From assembly GCA_015059955.1 (NCBI GenBank), contig SUZK01000001.1:344415-408414 (forward strand): 64,000 nucleotides of DNA. Reading direction: 5' to 3'. Positions 35,965 through 48,731 of this stretch are shown here, piece after piece. The notes beneath the pieces were generated by a model. That model was not told the origin of the DNA, did no database searches, and saw nothing but the letters and a program-made list of their open reading frames with translations. Made by a program: the position numbers and the translations under genes. Each line of letters begins with the position of its first letter. Positions within the stretch are counted from its first letter, which is position 1. Source of the stretch: Rikenellaceae bacterium. GTDB taxonomy: Bacteria; Bacteroidota; Bacteroidia; Bacteroidales; Rikenellaceae.

Positions 35965-37101
35965 ATGAGGTACTACGTTATATCGGGTGAGCCCTCGGGC
36001 GACTTGCACGGCAGCAAGCTTATGCGTGGCATACGTCATCACGACGGTGCTGCCGAGTTTCGCTTCTGTGGTGGTGACCGCATGGCAGAGATAGGGGGTA
36101 AGGAGGGTATGCTCTACCACTATAAGCAGATGTCCTTCTTCGGCTTTGTACAGGTGGCGTGTAACCTACGCACCATCTTTCGACAGATTGCCGACGTGAA
36201 GCGCGATATTGAGAGCTTCCGCCCCGATGTCGTGATACTCATCGACTACCCAGCCTTCAACTTCCGTATCGCCAAGTGGGCGAAGAGTCGCAGTATCAAG
36301 GTATACTACTATATAGCCCCCAAGGTGTGGGCATGGAAGGAGCGCCGCGTGAAGCGCCTACGTAAGGATGTCGACCGCCTATATACCATCTTCCCCTTCG
36401 AGACGGAGTACTTCCGTGGCAAGGGCATTGAGCCTATATTCTGCGGTAACCCACTGGTCGATGATATTGCCGAACGTAGTGCTGCGTTGCCTTCGCGTGA
36501 GAGCTTTATCGCGGAGAACGGCCTTGACAGCAGGCCTATCGTGGCACTGCTTGCCGGTAGCCGTGTTTCGGAGATTAAGGCCAATCTGCCACTTATGGTC
36601 GACATAGCACGATGCTTCCCCGCATACCAGTTTGTCGTGACGGCAGTAGGCTGGATAGACCGCGCGGTGTATGACCGCTATATAAATGTTGAGGGAGGAA
36701 CCAACGTACACTATGTATGTGATAAGACACAGCTAACACTTGCCATGTCGGAGGCTGCCATCGTAACGTCGGGCACGGCGACACTCGAAACGGCGCTCAT
36801 GGGCATCCCTGAAGTGGTACTATACCGTGTGCCATGGCTCTATGAGAAGCTGAAGCCCTACTTCTTGAAGATACCATACATATCGCTCGTCAACATCAAC
36901 CTTAACCGCGAGGCGGTACGCGAGATTGTACGTGCGAAGCTCGACATGAAGGAGTCGTGTGCCGAGGTGGAGGCGATACTCAAGGGGGGGTCGAAGCGTG
37001 AGGCTATGCTACGCGATTTCGATGAGCTACGCGTGATGATGGGCAGCGCCGGTGCCAGCGAGCGTTTTGCCGAGGATATTGTAAAATCACTCAAACGATG
37101 A
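35965..37101 (+). CDS. lpxB: Lipid-A-disaccharide synthase LpxB
   Basis: A 378-residue glycosyltransferase (family GT19) that joins UDP-2,3-diacylglucosamine and lipid X in lipid A synthesis at the inner membrane. SGEPSGDLHGS at residues 7-17, FCGNPLVD and SGTATLETALMGIPEVV are family signatures. It overlaps the next gene by 4 bases (ATGA), suggesting translational coupling. Confidence 0.94.
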   Translation: MRYYVISGEPSGDLHGSKLMRGIRHHDGAAEFRFCGGDRMAEIGGKEGMLYHYKQMSFFGFVQVACNLRTIFRQIADVKRDIESFRPDVVILIDYPAFNFRIAKWAKSRSIKVYYYIAPKVWAWKERRVKRLRKDVDRLYTIFPFETEYFRGKGIEPIFCGNPLVDDIAERSAALPSRESFIAENGLDSRPIVALLAGSRVSEIKANLPLMVDIARCFPAYQFVVTAVGWIDRAVYDRYINVEGGTNVHYVCDKTQLTLAMSEAAIVTSGTATLETALMGIPEVVLYRVPWLYEKLKPYFLKIPYISLVNINLNREAVREIVRAKLDMKESCAEVEAILKGGSKREAMLRDFDELRVMMGSAGASERFAEDIVKSLKR

Positions 37102-37673
37102 AACTGATACATATTATAAATAGCTATAACGCCACAGATGGTGTGCCACGCTACTATCTTAAAGCCGACACGGCGCTACTGCGTAACAACGACGCCTTCT
37201 ATGTGCCTGAGGGCGTAGGTCGTGTCGTGGCCGAGCCACACATCGTCTTGCGCACCTCGCGCCTTGCCAAATGTGTAGGTGAACGCTTTGCCTCACGCTG
37301 CATAGATGCAGTCATGGCTGGTGTCAGCTTCACACAGATAGATGTGCTCGATGAGGCGCGCTGTATGGGTATGCCCTGGGATGAGGCTGTGGGCTTCGAC
37401 CACTCGTCGGCACTGTCGCTCGATATGCTCTCGCGCGATGCCATGCTTGAGGGTGCTACCTTCATGATTAACGACGAGGTGCGTGCACGCATAAACATCG
37501 CGGATATGGCATTTAGCGTCGATAGGGTAGTCAGCCGCCTCTCGGAGTGTATGACACTGCGTATAGGTGACCTTATATACTTGGGTGCGCCAAAGCAGTT
37601 TGAGGTAAAGATTGGCGATAACTACAAGGTGGCGATTGGCGACAAGGTGCTTCTAAACTTTGATATTAAGTAG
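37098..37673 (+). CDS. Degenerate fumarylacetoacetate hydrolase-fold protein
   Basis: A 191-residue homologue of the FAH/YcgM family: LKADTALLRNNDAFYVPE, a lysine/arginine-rich RTSRLAKCVGERFASR, GMPWDEAVGFDHSSALS, and LRIGDLIYLGAPK align with the family in order. However, the usual metal ligands are changed: the E-x-E pair reads E-P-H (VAEPHIVL), and the Asp of the GxDxTARD region is Ser (GVSFTQID). The N-terminal region and the loop that normally holds GSAVIG are also altered. It is probably not an ordinary FAH hydrolase and may be structural or altered in chemistry. It overlaps lpxB and is followed by queA after 3 bases. Confidence 0.72.
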   Translation: MKLIHIINSYNATDGVPRYYLKADTALLRNNDAFYVPEGVGRVVAEPHIVLRTSRLAKCVGERFASRCIDAVMAGVSFTQIDVLDEARCMGMPWDEAVGFDHSSALSLDMLSRDAMLEGATFMINDEVRARINIADMAFSVDRVVSRLSECMTLRIGDLIYLGAPKQFEVKIGDNYKVAIGDKVLLNFDIK

Positions 37674-37676
37674 CGT

Positions 37677-38888
37677 ATGCAGCGACATATAGACATAGAG
37701 GATTTTAATTATGACCTTCCTGATGAGCGAATAGCGAAGTTCCCACTTGCGGAGCGTTCAAGCTCTAAACTCCTCGTATATCGCAATGGCTCGATTGACG
37801 AGGCATACTTTCGCGATATAGCCTCCTACCTCCCCGAGGGCGCGCTACTCGTATTTAATAATACGCGTGTCGTACGCGCGCGACTCGTTATGCACAAGGA
37901 GTCGGGAGCGCGTATCGAGGTCTTCTGCCTTGAGCCTCACGCCCCTGCCGACTATGAGCGCGCCTTCCAGCAACGCGAGACGTCGGAGTGGAGCTGCATT
38001 GTGGGTAACCTCAAGAAGTGGAAGGAGGGCGAGGTGACCATACACTTCGAGCATGAGGGCACGGAGCATAGCCTGCGCGCCGAGATTGTCGAGCGTGGCA
38101 CGCGTGAGCATATCGTGCGCTTCCGCTGGTCGGCAGATTGCACCTTTGGCGAGTTGTTGGAGACGCTTGGCCGTATACCCATCCCGCCATATCTCAACCG
38201 CGATAGCGAGGATATAGATAATACGCGCTACCAGACCGTCTATGCACGCTACGAAGGCTCTGTGGCAGCCCCCACGGCAGGTCTACACTTCACCGAGGAG
38301 CTTATGGCGTCGATGCGCGATAGAGGCTTTGGCTTCGAGGGCGTAACACTCCACGTTGGTGCTGGCACGTTCCTCCCTGTTAAGGCGGAGAATGCCGCCG
38401 AGCACCCTATGCATACCGAGCACTTCTCGATAACGCGCGCTACCATCGAGCATCTTGAGCAGTCGTATGGCCGTATTGTTGCCGTTGGTACAACGTCGGT
38501 GCGTACCCTTGAGTCGCTTGCAGCCCTTGCATGGCGTATCCGCCAGTCGGGAACACCCGATACGGAGCGTGTAGTGGGGCAGTGGGAACTCTATGATATA
38601 GAGGAGAGTTTCGATGGTAAGGCTGTCCTCACTACGCTTCGCGAGTATATGGAGACCAACGATATCGAGCAGCTAAAGGCGGCAACGCAGATTATGATTA
38701 CACCTTTGGGCTATCGTTTCCGTGTGGTGCGATATATCGTAACGAACTTCCATCAGCCAAAGTCAACGCTGCTGCTCTTGGTTAGCGCCTATGTGGGTGA
38801 CGACTGGCACCGTATCTACGACTACGCCCTTGAGCACGACTTCCGCTTTTTGAGCTATGGCGACTCGTCGTTGCTGATGGTAGAGTAG
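37677..38888 (+). CDS. queA: S-adenosylmethionine:tRNA ribosyltransferase-isomerase QueA
   Basis: A 403-residue enzyme that transfers and rearranges the ribosyl group of SAM onto 7-aminomethyl-7-deazaguanine in tRNA, forming epoxyqueuosine. YDLPDERIAKFPLAERSSSKLLVY, NTRVVRARL, PTAGLHFTEEL and TNFHQPKSTLLLLVSA are family motifs. It is longer than the E. coli enzyme because of an insertion near residues 75-120, as in other Bacteroidetes. It is the last gene of the lpxB unit. Confidence 0.94.
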   Translation: MQRHIDIEDFNYDLPDERIAKFPLAERSSSKLLVYRNGSIDEAYFRDIASYLPEGALLVFNNTRVVRARLVMHKESGARIEVFCLEPHAPADYERAFQQRETSEWSCIVGNLKKWKEGEVTIHFEHEGTEHSLRAEIVERGTREHIVRFRWSADCTFGELLETLGRIPIPPYLNRDSEDIDNTRYQTVYARYEGSVAAPTAGLHFTEELMASMRDRGFGFEGVTLHVGAGTFLPVKAENAAEHPMHTEHFSITRATIEHLEQSYGRIVAVGTTSVRTLESLAALAWRIRQSGTPDTERVVGQWELYDIEESFDGKAVLTTLREYMETNDIEQLKAATQIMITPLGYRFRVVRYIVTNFHQPKSTLLLLVSAYVGDDWHRIYDYALEHDFRFLSYGDSSLLMVE

Positions 38889-39167
38889 TAATATTGGCCT
38901 ATTTCGGAATTGTTATCTTGGTTTGTGCTTGAAATAATCTGTATACAAGCTATTTGATTTGTTCTACAAATTGCTTGCAAATTATTCGTTTGTTAAATAA
39001 TTTTTTACTATTTTTGTCATATATTTATTTTTAATTCATGTGTGGCGTTATTGACGAATATATGCTAACATATTAGCGTATCTTCTGTTTGGTTGTTTAA
39101 GATGTATCTAAAATTATGTCTCCGTCGCGATTTTTAAGTTTGTTTGTGGTAAAATAATCTAAAAATA
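38889..39167 (+). promoter_or_regulatory. AT-rich leader of the nad operon
   Basis: A 279-base gap without ORFs. A candidate -7 box TATTTTTG lies at 39009-39016, with TTTG at 38989-38992 (16 bases apart, shorter than usual). An imperfect palindrome, TATGCTAA and TTAGCGTA around CATA, covers 39061-39080, downstream of the candidate start. The leader before nadB would be about 145 bases. Confidence 0.4.
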
Positions 39168-40790
39168 ATGAAGTTCGATTACATAATTGTAGGTAGTGGA
39201 CTTGCAGGTTTATATGCGGCTTGGAAGGCCTCTTTGAAGGGTAGTGTCGCTGTCATTACAAAATCCCTTGTTCGTGAGAGTAACTCTTATAATGCGCAAG
39301 GAGGTATTGCTGCGGTAACATCGGATGATGATGCCCCCGAGATTCACAAATCGGATACGCTAATTGCAGGTCGAGGACTATGTGAGGAGAGATCGGTAGA
39401 CATCCTTGTTAATGAGGGACCTGCACGAATACGAGAGATTATAGCCAACAATATGAGGTTTGATACCGAGAATGGCTCGTTGGCATTGGGGCTTGAGGGT
39501 GGCCACCACAAACGTCGAATCTTGCACGCGGGTGGAGATTCTACTGGGCGTTGGATAACAGAGTTTGTAATATCCAAGGTAGAGTCTCAAGAAAACATCA
39601 CAATATTTGAGAATACCTCGCTTCTCGATCTCTTAGTTGATAATGGGGTATGTTATGGTGTTAGATGTTGGAGCGAGAATCCAGCCCTATTATCCGAGGA
39701 TACAGGTAACGAGGCCATCATTTATGCAAACCACGTCTTCCTTACCTCTGGTGGTGCCTCAGCCATATACTCCCGTACCACTAATCCTCTCTCAACCATC
39801 GGCGATGGCTTAGCCATAGCGTATAAGGCTGGATGTCGTATCATGGATATGGAGTTCATACAATTCCACCCATCTGGATTATATCGCAAAGAGTCGTCGC
39901 AAGCTTTTCTCATAAGCGAGGCTGTGCGTGGTGAGCGAGCACATCTGTTGGATAAGGGGGGTAGACGCTTTATGGTGCCCATCCACGAGTTGGCAGAGCT
40001 GGCACCACGCGATATTGTCGCACGCTCAATATTCAAGCAGATGCAGATAGATGGTAGGCCTTTTGTCATACTATCGCTAAAACATCTCGACCGTGAAATG
40101 ATACTTAAACGCTTCCCGGCTATATATGCAAAGTGCAAGGAGTGTGGCTACGACCTTACACAGGAGATTCCTGTGGCACCCGCTGCACACTACTCGGTTG
40201 GTGGTGTGTTATCCAATGATAGCGGTCGTACCGATATTAAGCACTTATATGTGTGTGGAGAGGTCGCCGCAACAGGAATTATGGGTGCAAATCGTCTGGC
40301 ATCAAACTCCCTCATAGAGTGCTTAGTCTTTGCGAATAGAGCCATTGAGGATAGCGTAAAGGAGGGCGATATCGCAAACGCCCCAACGTTTGAGCCCCAC
40401 TACCAGTGTGATGAGAATAACGCTAATATGTATGCTAAGTTGAAGAGTCGTGTCTCTGAGATTATGAATCAATACGCAGGTATAATTCGTAGCGATGAAG
40501 GTCTTAAAGAGGGGCTACAACAGATTGCCCAACTCGAATGCGAGGTTGATAACATAGAGGCAAAATATGGTGATGGAGCTCGCTGTGAGTATTACATTGA
40601 GGCGGCAAGACGCCTTCTGTGTGTTGCTCGTCTGATTATGTCTCCGGCTTTGATGCGCAAAGAGAGTCGTGGCGGACACTATCGTGAGGATTATCCATGT
40701 TCCGATGAGGCATTTGCAGTACACTCTGTACAACGCTCTGGTGAGGAGATTGGCACAGCACCAGTCAATAGTAATTATTTTAATTTTTAA
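39168..40790 (+). CDS. nadB: L-aspartate oxidase NadB
   Basis: A 540-residue flavoprotein that oxidises L-aspartate to iminoaspartate in de novo NAD synthesis. GSGLAG (9-14) binds FAD. The flavin and substrate motifs RESNSYNAQGGIAA, MEFIQFHPSG and the C-terminal SNSLIECLVFANRA are present. It opens the nadB-nadC-nadA operon, 5 bases before nadC. Confidence 0.95.
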   Translation: MKFDYIIVGSGLAGLYAAWKASLKGSVAVITKSLVRESNSYNAQGGIAAVTSDDDAPEIHKSDTLIAGRGLCEERSVDILVNEGPARIREIIANNMRFDTENGSLALGLEGGHHKRRILHAGGDSTGRWITEFVISKVESQENITIFENTSLLDLLVDNGVCYGVRCWSENPALLSEDTGNEAIIYANHVFLTSGGASAIYSRTTNPLSTIGDGLAIAYKAGCRIMDMEFIQFHPSGLYRKESSQAFLISEAVRGERAHLLDKGGRRFMVPIHELAELAPRDIVARSIFKQMQIDGRPFVILSLKHLDREMILKRFPAIYAKCKECGYDLTQEIPVAPAAHYSVGGVLSNDSGRTDIKHLYVCGEVAATGIMGANRLASNSLIECLVFANRAIEDSVKEGDIANAPTFEPHYQCDENNANMYAKLKSRVSEIMNQYAGIIRSDEGLKEGLQQIAQLECEVDNIEAKYGDGARCEYYIEAARRLLCVARLIMSPALMRKESRGGHYREDYPCSDEAFAVHSVQRSGEEIGTAPVNSNYFNF

Positions 40791-40795
40791 GAGAT

Positions 40796-41644
40796 ATGCA
40801 GTATAAGAATTTAATTGACAAACTCCTCGACCTCGGCATTGAGGAGGATATCAACACAGGTGATATCACCACCGAGTCAATCATCCCAACTACGACGAAT
40901 GGCGTAGCCACGATGACCGCCAAGCAGGATGGTGTGATTTCTGGTTTGGAGATTGTGAAGATGGTCTACGATCGCTTTCAGAGCGATGTTGTGTTTACGC
41001 CATACTTCAAGGATGGTGATGCTGTAAAAAAAGGTGATGTGATATTAAAGATTGAGGCAACGTACCCAACTTTGTTGCGTGGTGAGCGTCTGTCGCTCAA
41101 CATCTTCCAGCGTATGTGTGGCATCGCTACCGAGACTGCAAAATATGTTAAGGAGTTGGAAGGTACACACACCGAGCTTCTCGACACTCGCAAGACAGCG
41201 CCAGGCCTCCGTGTTTTGGACAAGATGGCCGTAAAGCACGGCGGTGGCACAAACCATCGCATGGGATTGTACGATATGGCGATGATTAAGGACAACCATA
41301 TTAAGATGGCTGGTGGTATAGCAAAGGCTGTTGAGCAGGTGCGTGCTCGAATTAGCGAGGGTATCAAGGTAGAGGTCGAGACAACAAATATCGACGAGGT
41401 ACACCAGGCTATCAACGCTGGCGCAGACATCATCATGCTCGACAATATGGATAACCAGGCTATGGCCGAGGCCGTTCGAATTATTAACGCCGCAGGCAAG
41501 GGTATCAAGACCGAGGCTTCGGGCAATATGAGCATCCCTCGTCTAAAAGAGGTGGCAGCAACGGGTGTCGATTACATCAGTGTCGGTGCACTCACCCATA
41601 CTGTTAAAGGTATGGACATCAGTATGAATATTCAGGTTGAGTAA
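40796..41644 (+). CDS. nadC: Quinolinate phosphoribosyltransferase NadC
   Basis: A 282-residue enzyme that forms nicotinate mononucleotide from quinolinate and PRPP. LDTRKTAPGLR, KHGGGTNHRMGLYDMAMIKDNH and the C-terminal GVDYISVGALTH are conserved family motifs. It ends 15 bases before nadA. Confidence 0.95.
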   Translation: MQYKNLIDKLLDLGIEEDINTGDITTESIIPTTTNGVATMTAKQDGVISGLEIVKMVYDRFQSDVVFTPYFKDGDAVKKGDVILKIEATYPTLLRGERLSLNIFQRMCGIATETAKYVKELEGTHTELLDTRKTAPGLRVLDKMAVKHGGGTNHRMGLYDMAMIKDNHIKMAGGIAKAVEQVRARISEGIKVEVETTNIDEVHQAINAGADIIMLDNMDNQAMAEAVRIINAAGKGIKTEASGNMSIPRLKEVAATGVDYISVGALTHTVKGMDISMNIQVE

Positions 41645-41659
41645 TTAACATTTAACCCT

Positions 41660-42592
41660 ATGACAAAGCAGGAGATTAGAAACCGTATTGAGCAGCTTAA
41701 AAGGGAGAAGAGTGCCGTTATCTTGGCACACTACTACACGACAAAGGATGTGCAGGAGATTGCGGACTTCTTGGGAGACTCGCTTGCGCTGTCGGTCAAG
41801 GCTCGTGACATTGACGCCTCTATTATTCTCTTTGCAGGTGTAAACTTTATGGCAGAGACGGCAAAGGTGTTGTCGCCCAACAAAAAGGTGCTAATCCCCG
41901 TTCCTGAGGCAGGGTGCTCATTAGCCGAGTCGTGCGAGGCAGAGGCATTGGCTCGCTTGAAGAGACAGTACCCTGAACATAAGGTGGTCTCGTATGTCAA
42001 TACATCGGTGGGCGTAAAGGCCTTGACAGATGTGTGTTGTACCTCGACAAATGCACTGAAGGTCGTTGAGAGCATACCTCGTGAGCAGCCAATCATCTTC
42101 GCTCCCGACCGTAATCTCGGATCGTATATCCAAAAAATAACGGGTAGAGATAATATGGTCATCTGGGATGGAGCGTGCTTGGTACACGAGGAGTTCTCGT
42201 TGGAGGGTATTCTTAGACTCAGGGCAGAGCATCCTGAGGCTAAGGTCGTCGTGCATCCCGAATGTAAGGCCGAAATTGTGAAGATTGCTGACTATGTTGG
42301 CTCAACGGCTGGCATCTTGGACTACTGCAAAGAGTCGAATGCCGAGGAGTTTATTGTGGTTACGGAGTCGGGCATCCTTGTTGAGCTGGAGCGACGCCTC
42401 CCCGCAAAGCGATTTATTCCTGCACCTACCATAGGCTCTGAGGGTGGCTGCAACGAGTGCCACTATATGAAGATGGTGACCTTGGAGAATATCCTATCAT
42501 GCCTTGAACAGGAGTCTCCTGAGGTAATCCTTGATGAAGATGTGCGTAAGGCGGCTGAACAGTCGATACTCAATATGGTTGCTATTAGATAG
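41660..42592 (+). CDS. nadA: Quinolinate synthase NadA
   Basis: A 310-residue 4Fe-4S enzyme that condenses iminoaspartate with dihydroxyacetone phosphate. YYTTKDVQEIADFLGDSLAL, DVCCTSTNA, HPECKAEI and GSEGGCNECHYMKM supply the conserved cysteines. It is the last gene of the operon; the 343-base gap after it is filled by repeats. Confidence 0.95.
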   Translation: MTKQEIRNRIEQLKREKSAVILAHYYTTKDVQEIADFLGDSLALSVKARDIDASIILFAGVNFMAETAKVLSPNKKVLIPVPEAGCSLAESCEAEALARLKRQYPEHKVVSYVNTSVGVKALTDVCCTSTNALKVVESIPREQPIIFAPDRNLGSYIQKITGRDNMVIWDGACLVHEEFSLEGILRLRAEHPEAKVVVHPECKAEIVKIADYVGSTAGILDYCKESNAEEFIVVTESGILVELERRLPAKRFIPAPTIGSEGGCNECHYMKMVTLENILSCLEQESPEVILDEDVRKAAEQSILNMVAIR

Positions 42593-42605
42593 TACCCGTT
42601 TTTTT

Positions 42606-42700
42606 GAGATAAGACATCATCTGCTACCGCTAATGAGTTATCATGCCAATAGGCTGTACTGCAAAAGTGCAACCTGTCGTCAGAATATTCACCAAGCGTG
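42606..42700. repeat. Intergenic repeat GAGATAAG family, copy A
   Basis: This element starts 13 bases after the nadA stop, preceded by a run of T's. It opens with GAGATAAG (42606-42613), then ATCTGCTACCGCTAA, and is followed by a degenerate hairpin (GGCTGTAC...GTGCAACC) and a GTCGTCAG...AAGCGTG end that match copies B and C. It is the most diverged of the three. On this line of evidence it is a dispersed intergenic element. Confidence 0.6.
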
Positions 42701-42740
42701 AACCGAGAAAAGACGCTAAACTTTTCTATTCACTCTCATA

Positions 42741-42786
42741 ACAACGTGGAGGTGACTAATTAACTTTTTAGTCACCTCCACGTTGT
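42741..42786. repeat. Perfect 19-base-pair hairpin, CTAA/TTAG family
   Basis: The arms (42741-42759 and 42768-42786) are perfectly complementary over 19 bases with an 8-base loop. The arm contains GGTGACTAA. It lies between convergent nadA and GH2 genes and has no T-run on either side, so it is not an ordinary terminator. Related hairpins are at 20911 and 47312. Confidence 0.75.
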
Positions 42787-42852
42787 ATATATGTTGAATA
42801 AAAAGATGTAGTTTGACAAGTCTACTATTTCAGCTGATGCATTCTCTCATCA

Positions 42853-42874
42853 CGGGTATACTTTTGTATACCCG
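42853..42874. repeat. Hairpin downstream of the GH2 gene
   Basis: CGGGTATAC and GTATACCCG form a perfect 9-base stem around TTTT, 62 bases beyond the GH2 stop. No T-run follows on the minus strand, so its role in termination is uncertain. Confidence 0.6.
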
Positions 42875-42935
42875 CATCACCGAGCAAACTTATGTTTGGT
42901 AATGGCTGATAGTGACAACACCCATCTTTCATCTG

Positions 42936-46660
<3,725 letters not shown>

Positions 46661-46676
46661 AGTTCTCTCTTTTTGA

Positions 46677-46684
46677 CAAAGATA
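46677..46684 (-). promoter_or_regulatory. -7 box of nitroreductase-GH2
   Basis: TATCTTTG on the minus strand, giving a leader of about 15 bases before the ATG at 46660. No TTTG at -33. Confidence 0.6.
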
Positions 46685-46764
46685 CGAAATAAATCTCGTA
46701 AATGAAATAGGAGAACGCGCCGATGGCATAGAAAATGCACTGCTTGGCTTAAAATTGTTGTTCT

Positions 46765-47283
46765 ATGAAGAAGGGATGTTTCTTAAGTGTCGTTGTGGCC
46801 TTCTTGGCTACACTCGGCTGCAATGCTCAGCCACGCTCTATTAACCGCACAACGGTTGGTAACGTAGACCTTAAACGCTATATGGGTCGCTGGTACGAGA
46901 TAGCGCGCTTCGACCACTCGTTTGAGCGCCACTTGGAGCAGTGCGAGGCATACTATGCTATACTTCCGGATGGTACTATATCAGTGACGAATAGTGGAGT
47001 GTCGACAAAGAGCGGCGAACGTAAGATGTCCATCGGCAAGGCCAAGCTCGGCAAGGTGCCAGGGCAGCTGCGCGTATCGTTCTTCTGGATATTCTATTCC
47101 GATTACAACATCCTCGCCCTTGGCGATGACTACGATTGGGCGCTTGTGGGCAGCCGCTCGCACAAGTATCTGTGGATACTCTCTCGCACTCCCCACATAA
47201 GCGAGGCCACGAAGGAGCATATCCTCGGCATAGCGCGCGTACGCGGCTACGACACCGACGACCTTATATGGGTTAAGCAGTAG
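46765..47283 (+). CDS. Lipocalin family protein (Blc-like)
   Basis: A 172-residue protein with a signal peptide that has a cysteine (Cys19, LGCNAQ) suitable for lipidation, though the lipobox is weak. The lipocalin start GRWYEIARFDHSFER, the second motif YNILALGDDYDWALVGS and the third motif LWILSRTP match bacterial lipocalin Blc, which binds lysophospholipids or fatty acids at the outer membrane. It is divergent from the nitroreductase gene. Confidence 0.9.
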   Translation: MKKGCFLSVVVAFLATLGCNAQPRSINRTTVGNVDLKRYMGRWYEIARFDHSFERHLEQCEAYYAILPDGTISVTNSGVSTKSGERKMSIGKAKLGKVPGQLRVSFFWIFYSDYNILALGDDYDWALVGSRSHKYLWILSRTPHISEATKEHILGIARVRGYDTDDLIWVKQ

Positions 47284-47311
47284 ACCATAGACGAGAGTAA
47301 AGCTAACAAAT

Positions 47312-47345
47312 TGGGGATGGCTAACCTACTAATTAGCCATCCCCA
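47312..47345. repeat. Perfect 13-base-pair hairpin, CTAA/TTAG family
   Basis: TGGGGATGGCTAA (47312-47324) pairs perfectly with 47333-47345 around an 8-base loop. The hairpin lies in the 87-base gap between convergent genes and is followed by CGTTGG, as in the 42741 hairpin. There is no clear T-run. Confidence 0.75.
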
Positions 47346-47370
47346 CGTTGGTTGTATCTAAATATTCTGC

Positions 47371-48699
47371 TTAGTCGTGTGCCTGGTTATCGTAGGTGTT
47401 AACCTTGCCGCGGAACGTGCCTCGGATGTTGTTGCCGTTGTCATCCTTACCATCTACGGTAAGAATGTAGTCGTCACCAGCCTTCTCAACCTTGACGCTA
47501 CCTGCGGTGATAGGTGCTGCCTGTGACATGTCGAGCTGGCCACTTACGCACTTAGCGTACCATGCGTGGAGCTGCATGCTGTCATCACGCAAACGACCTG
47601 CTGGGAAGGTGTAGTCCCATGACTCAGCCTTAGGGTCGAGGAGCGAGTACTCACCAACAAAGCCATCCTTATTCTCGAAACCGCCATTTGAGCGTGGCAC
47701 GAGGAGGTCAAAGAGAAGGTATACTCCATTAAAGCCGTTGCGCTGCTCAATCATATGCACGAACCATACGTCGCTCTCAGAGTCGTACCAGTTACCACGA
47801 TAGATAGGCATAAGCTCGCCGCCTGTAACGTCGAACTCGATATCTGAGGTGTACTGGCTTACGGGATTGATATCGGCAAACGTAGGCTCGGTGTAGTCCT
47901 CCATGATGCAGTCACCGTGGTACTCGACATGGTGTACTTCGCCATTGAAGAGTGTTATGTCGGCTATGATGCTATCCTCGGTTACTGTGAGCGTGCCACT
48001 CTTGAAAGCCTCGTTTTTGGCCAACTCTCGATTGTCGTACATATAGCTGCAATCCTGATATGCATCTATTGTGCCTGGCTCGCCTGTACGCTGGTGGTCG
48101 AGAGTGTATGTGCCTACGGGAACACGACGCTCCGTCTCGAACGCAGCACCACGCTCCGAGTAGATGTCGAAGCGGTACTCACAAGCGCCATATGGCACCG
48201 TCGCGATGCTCTCAGGCTGCATGTTCGATAGGATGATGAAATAGTCGTGGCCGCGTGTCTGTAGCTTGCCATAGTAGGTGCCACCGAGGTGTGTGGCTGT
48301 GAATGTCTGGTCGTAGGATGTTGTGCCCTCCTGCTTCACCATAACCATAAAGCTGAAGTCGTCATACCATACCTTGATGGTCGCCTCACGAGCGCTACCC
48401 GTGTTAGCGGCTACGTTGAATGTTACCTCTAAATCGGTGGGGTGTACCGTGATGTCGGTAATCCACTCTACAGCTGTTACTGCCTCAGGGGTTGGGTACT
48501 TGAGTTTGCTGCGTGTCGCCTCACTGATATCCTCAAAGTCGTAGGTGATTGTGCCCTCGCCACCTTCGAGGCCGAAGTTCATCACCGATTCAGATGTCAG
48601 CTTGATTTTGAGGTTGTCGTTGTTTGTCTCGGTGCTGTCTGGCTCGCAAGCGGTAAATGCCACAGCTGCAAGAGCCATCAATGTAAGAAGTTTTTTCAT
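47371..48699 (-). CDS. BACON-type lipoprotein, third gene of a lipoprotein operon
   Basis: A 442-residue lipoprotein with lipobox FTAC (Cys18). Residues about 38-125 form a BACON-like domain (GGEGTITYDFED, AVEWITDITV, MVMVKQEG). The rest (about 135-440) is beta-rich with repeated YYGK, YTLD and GEYSLLD phrases and no named family. It resembles other Bacteroidales surface lipoproteins. It starts 32 bases after the preceding gene. Confidence 0.75.
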   Translation of the reverse strand: MKKLLTLMALAAVAFTACEPDSTETNNDNLKIKLTSESVMNFGLEGGEGTITYDFEDISEATRSKLKYPTPEAVTAVEWITDITVHPTDLEVTFNVAANTGSAREATIKVWYDDFSFMVMVKQEGTTSYDQTFTATHLGGTYYGKLQTRGHDYFIILSNMQPESIATVPYGACEYRFDIYSERGAAFETERRVPVGTYTLDHQRTGEPGTIDAYQDCSYMYDNRELAKNEAFKSGTLTVTEDSIIADITLFNGEVHHVEYHGDCIMEDYTEPTFADINPVSQYTSDIEFDVTGGELMPIYRGNWYDSESDVWFVHMIEQRNGFNGVYLLFDLLVPRSNGGFENKDGFVGEYSLLDPKAESWDYTFPAGRLRDDSMQLHAWYAKCVSGQLDMSQAAPITAGSVKVEKAGDDYILTVDGKDDNGNNIRGTFRGKVNTYDNQAHD

Positions 48700-48731
48700 G
48701 TTAGGTTATTGCGTTTTAATCGTTTTTAGGT

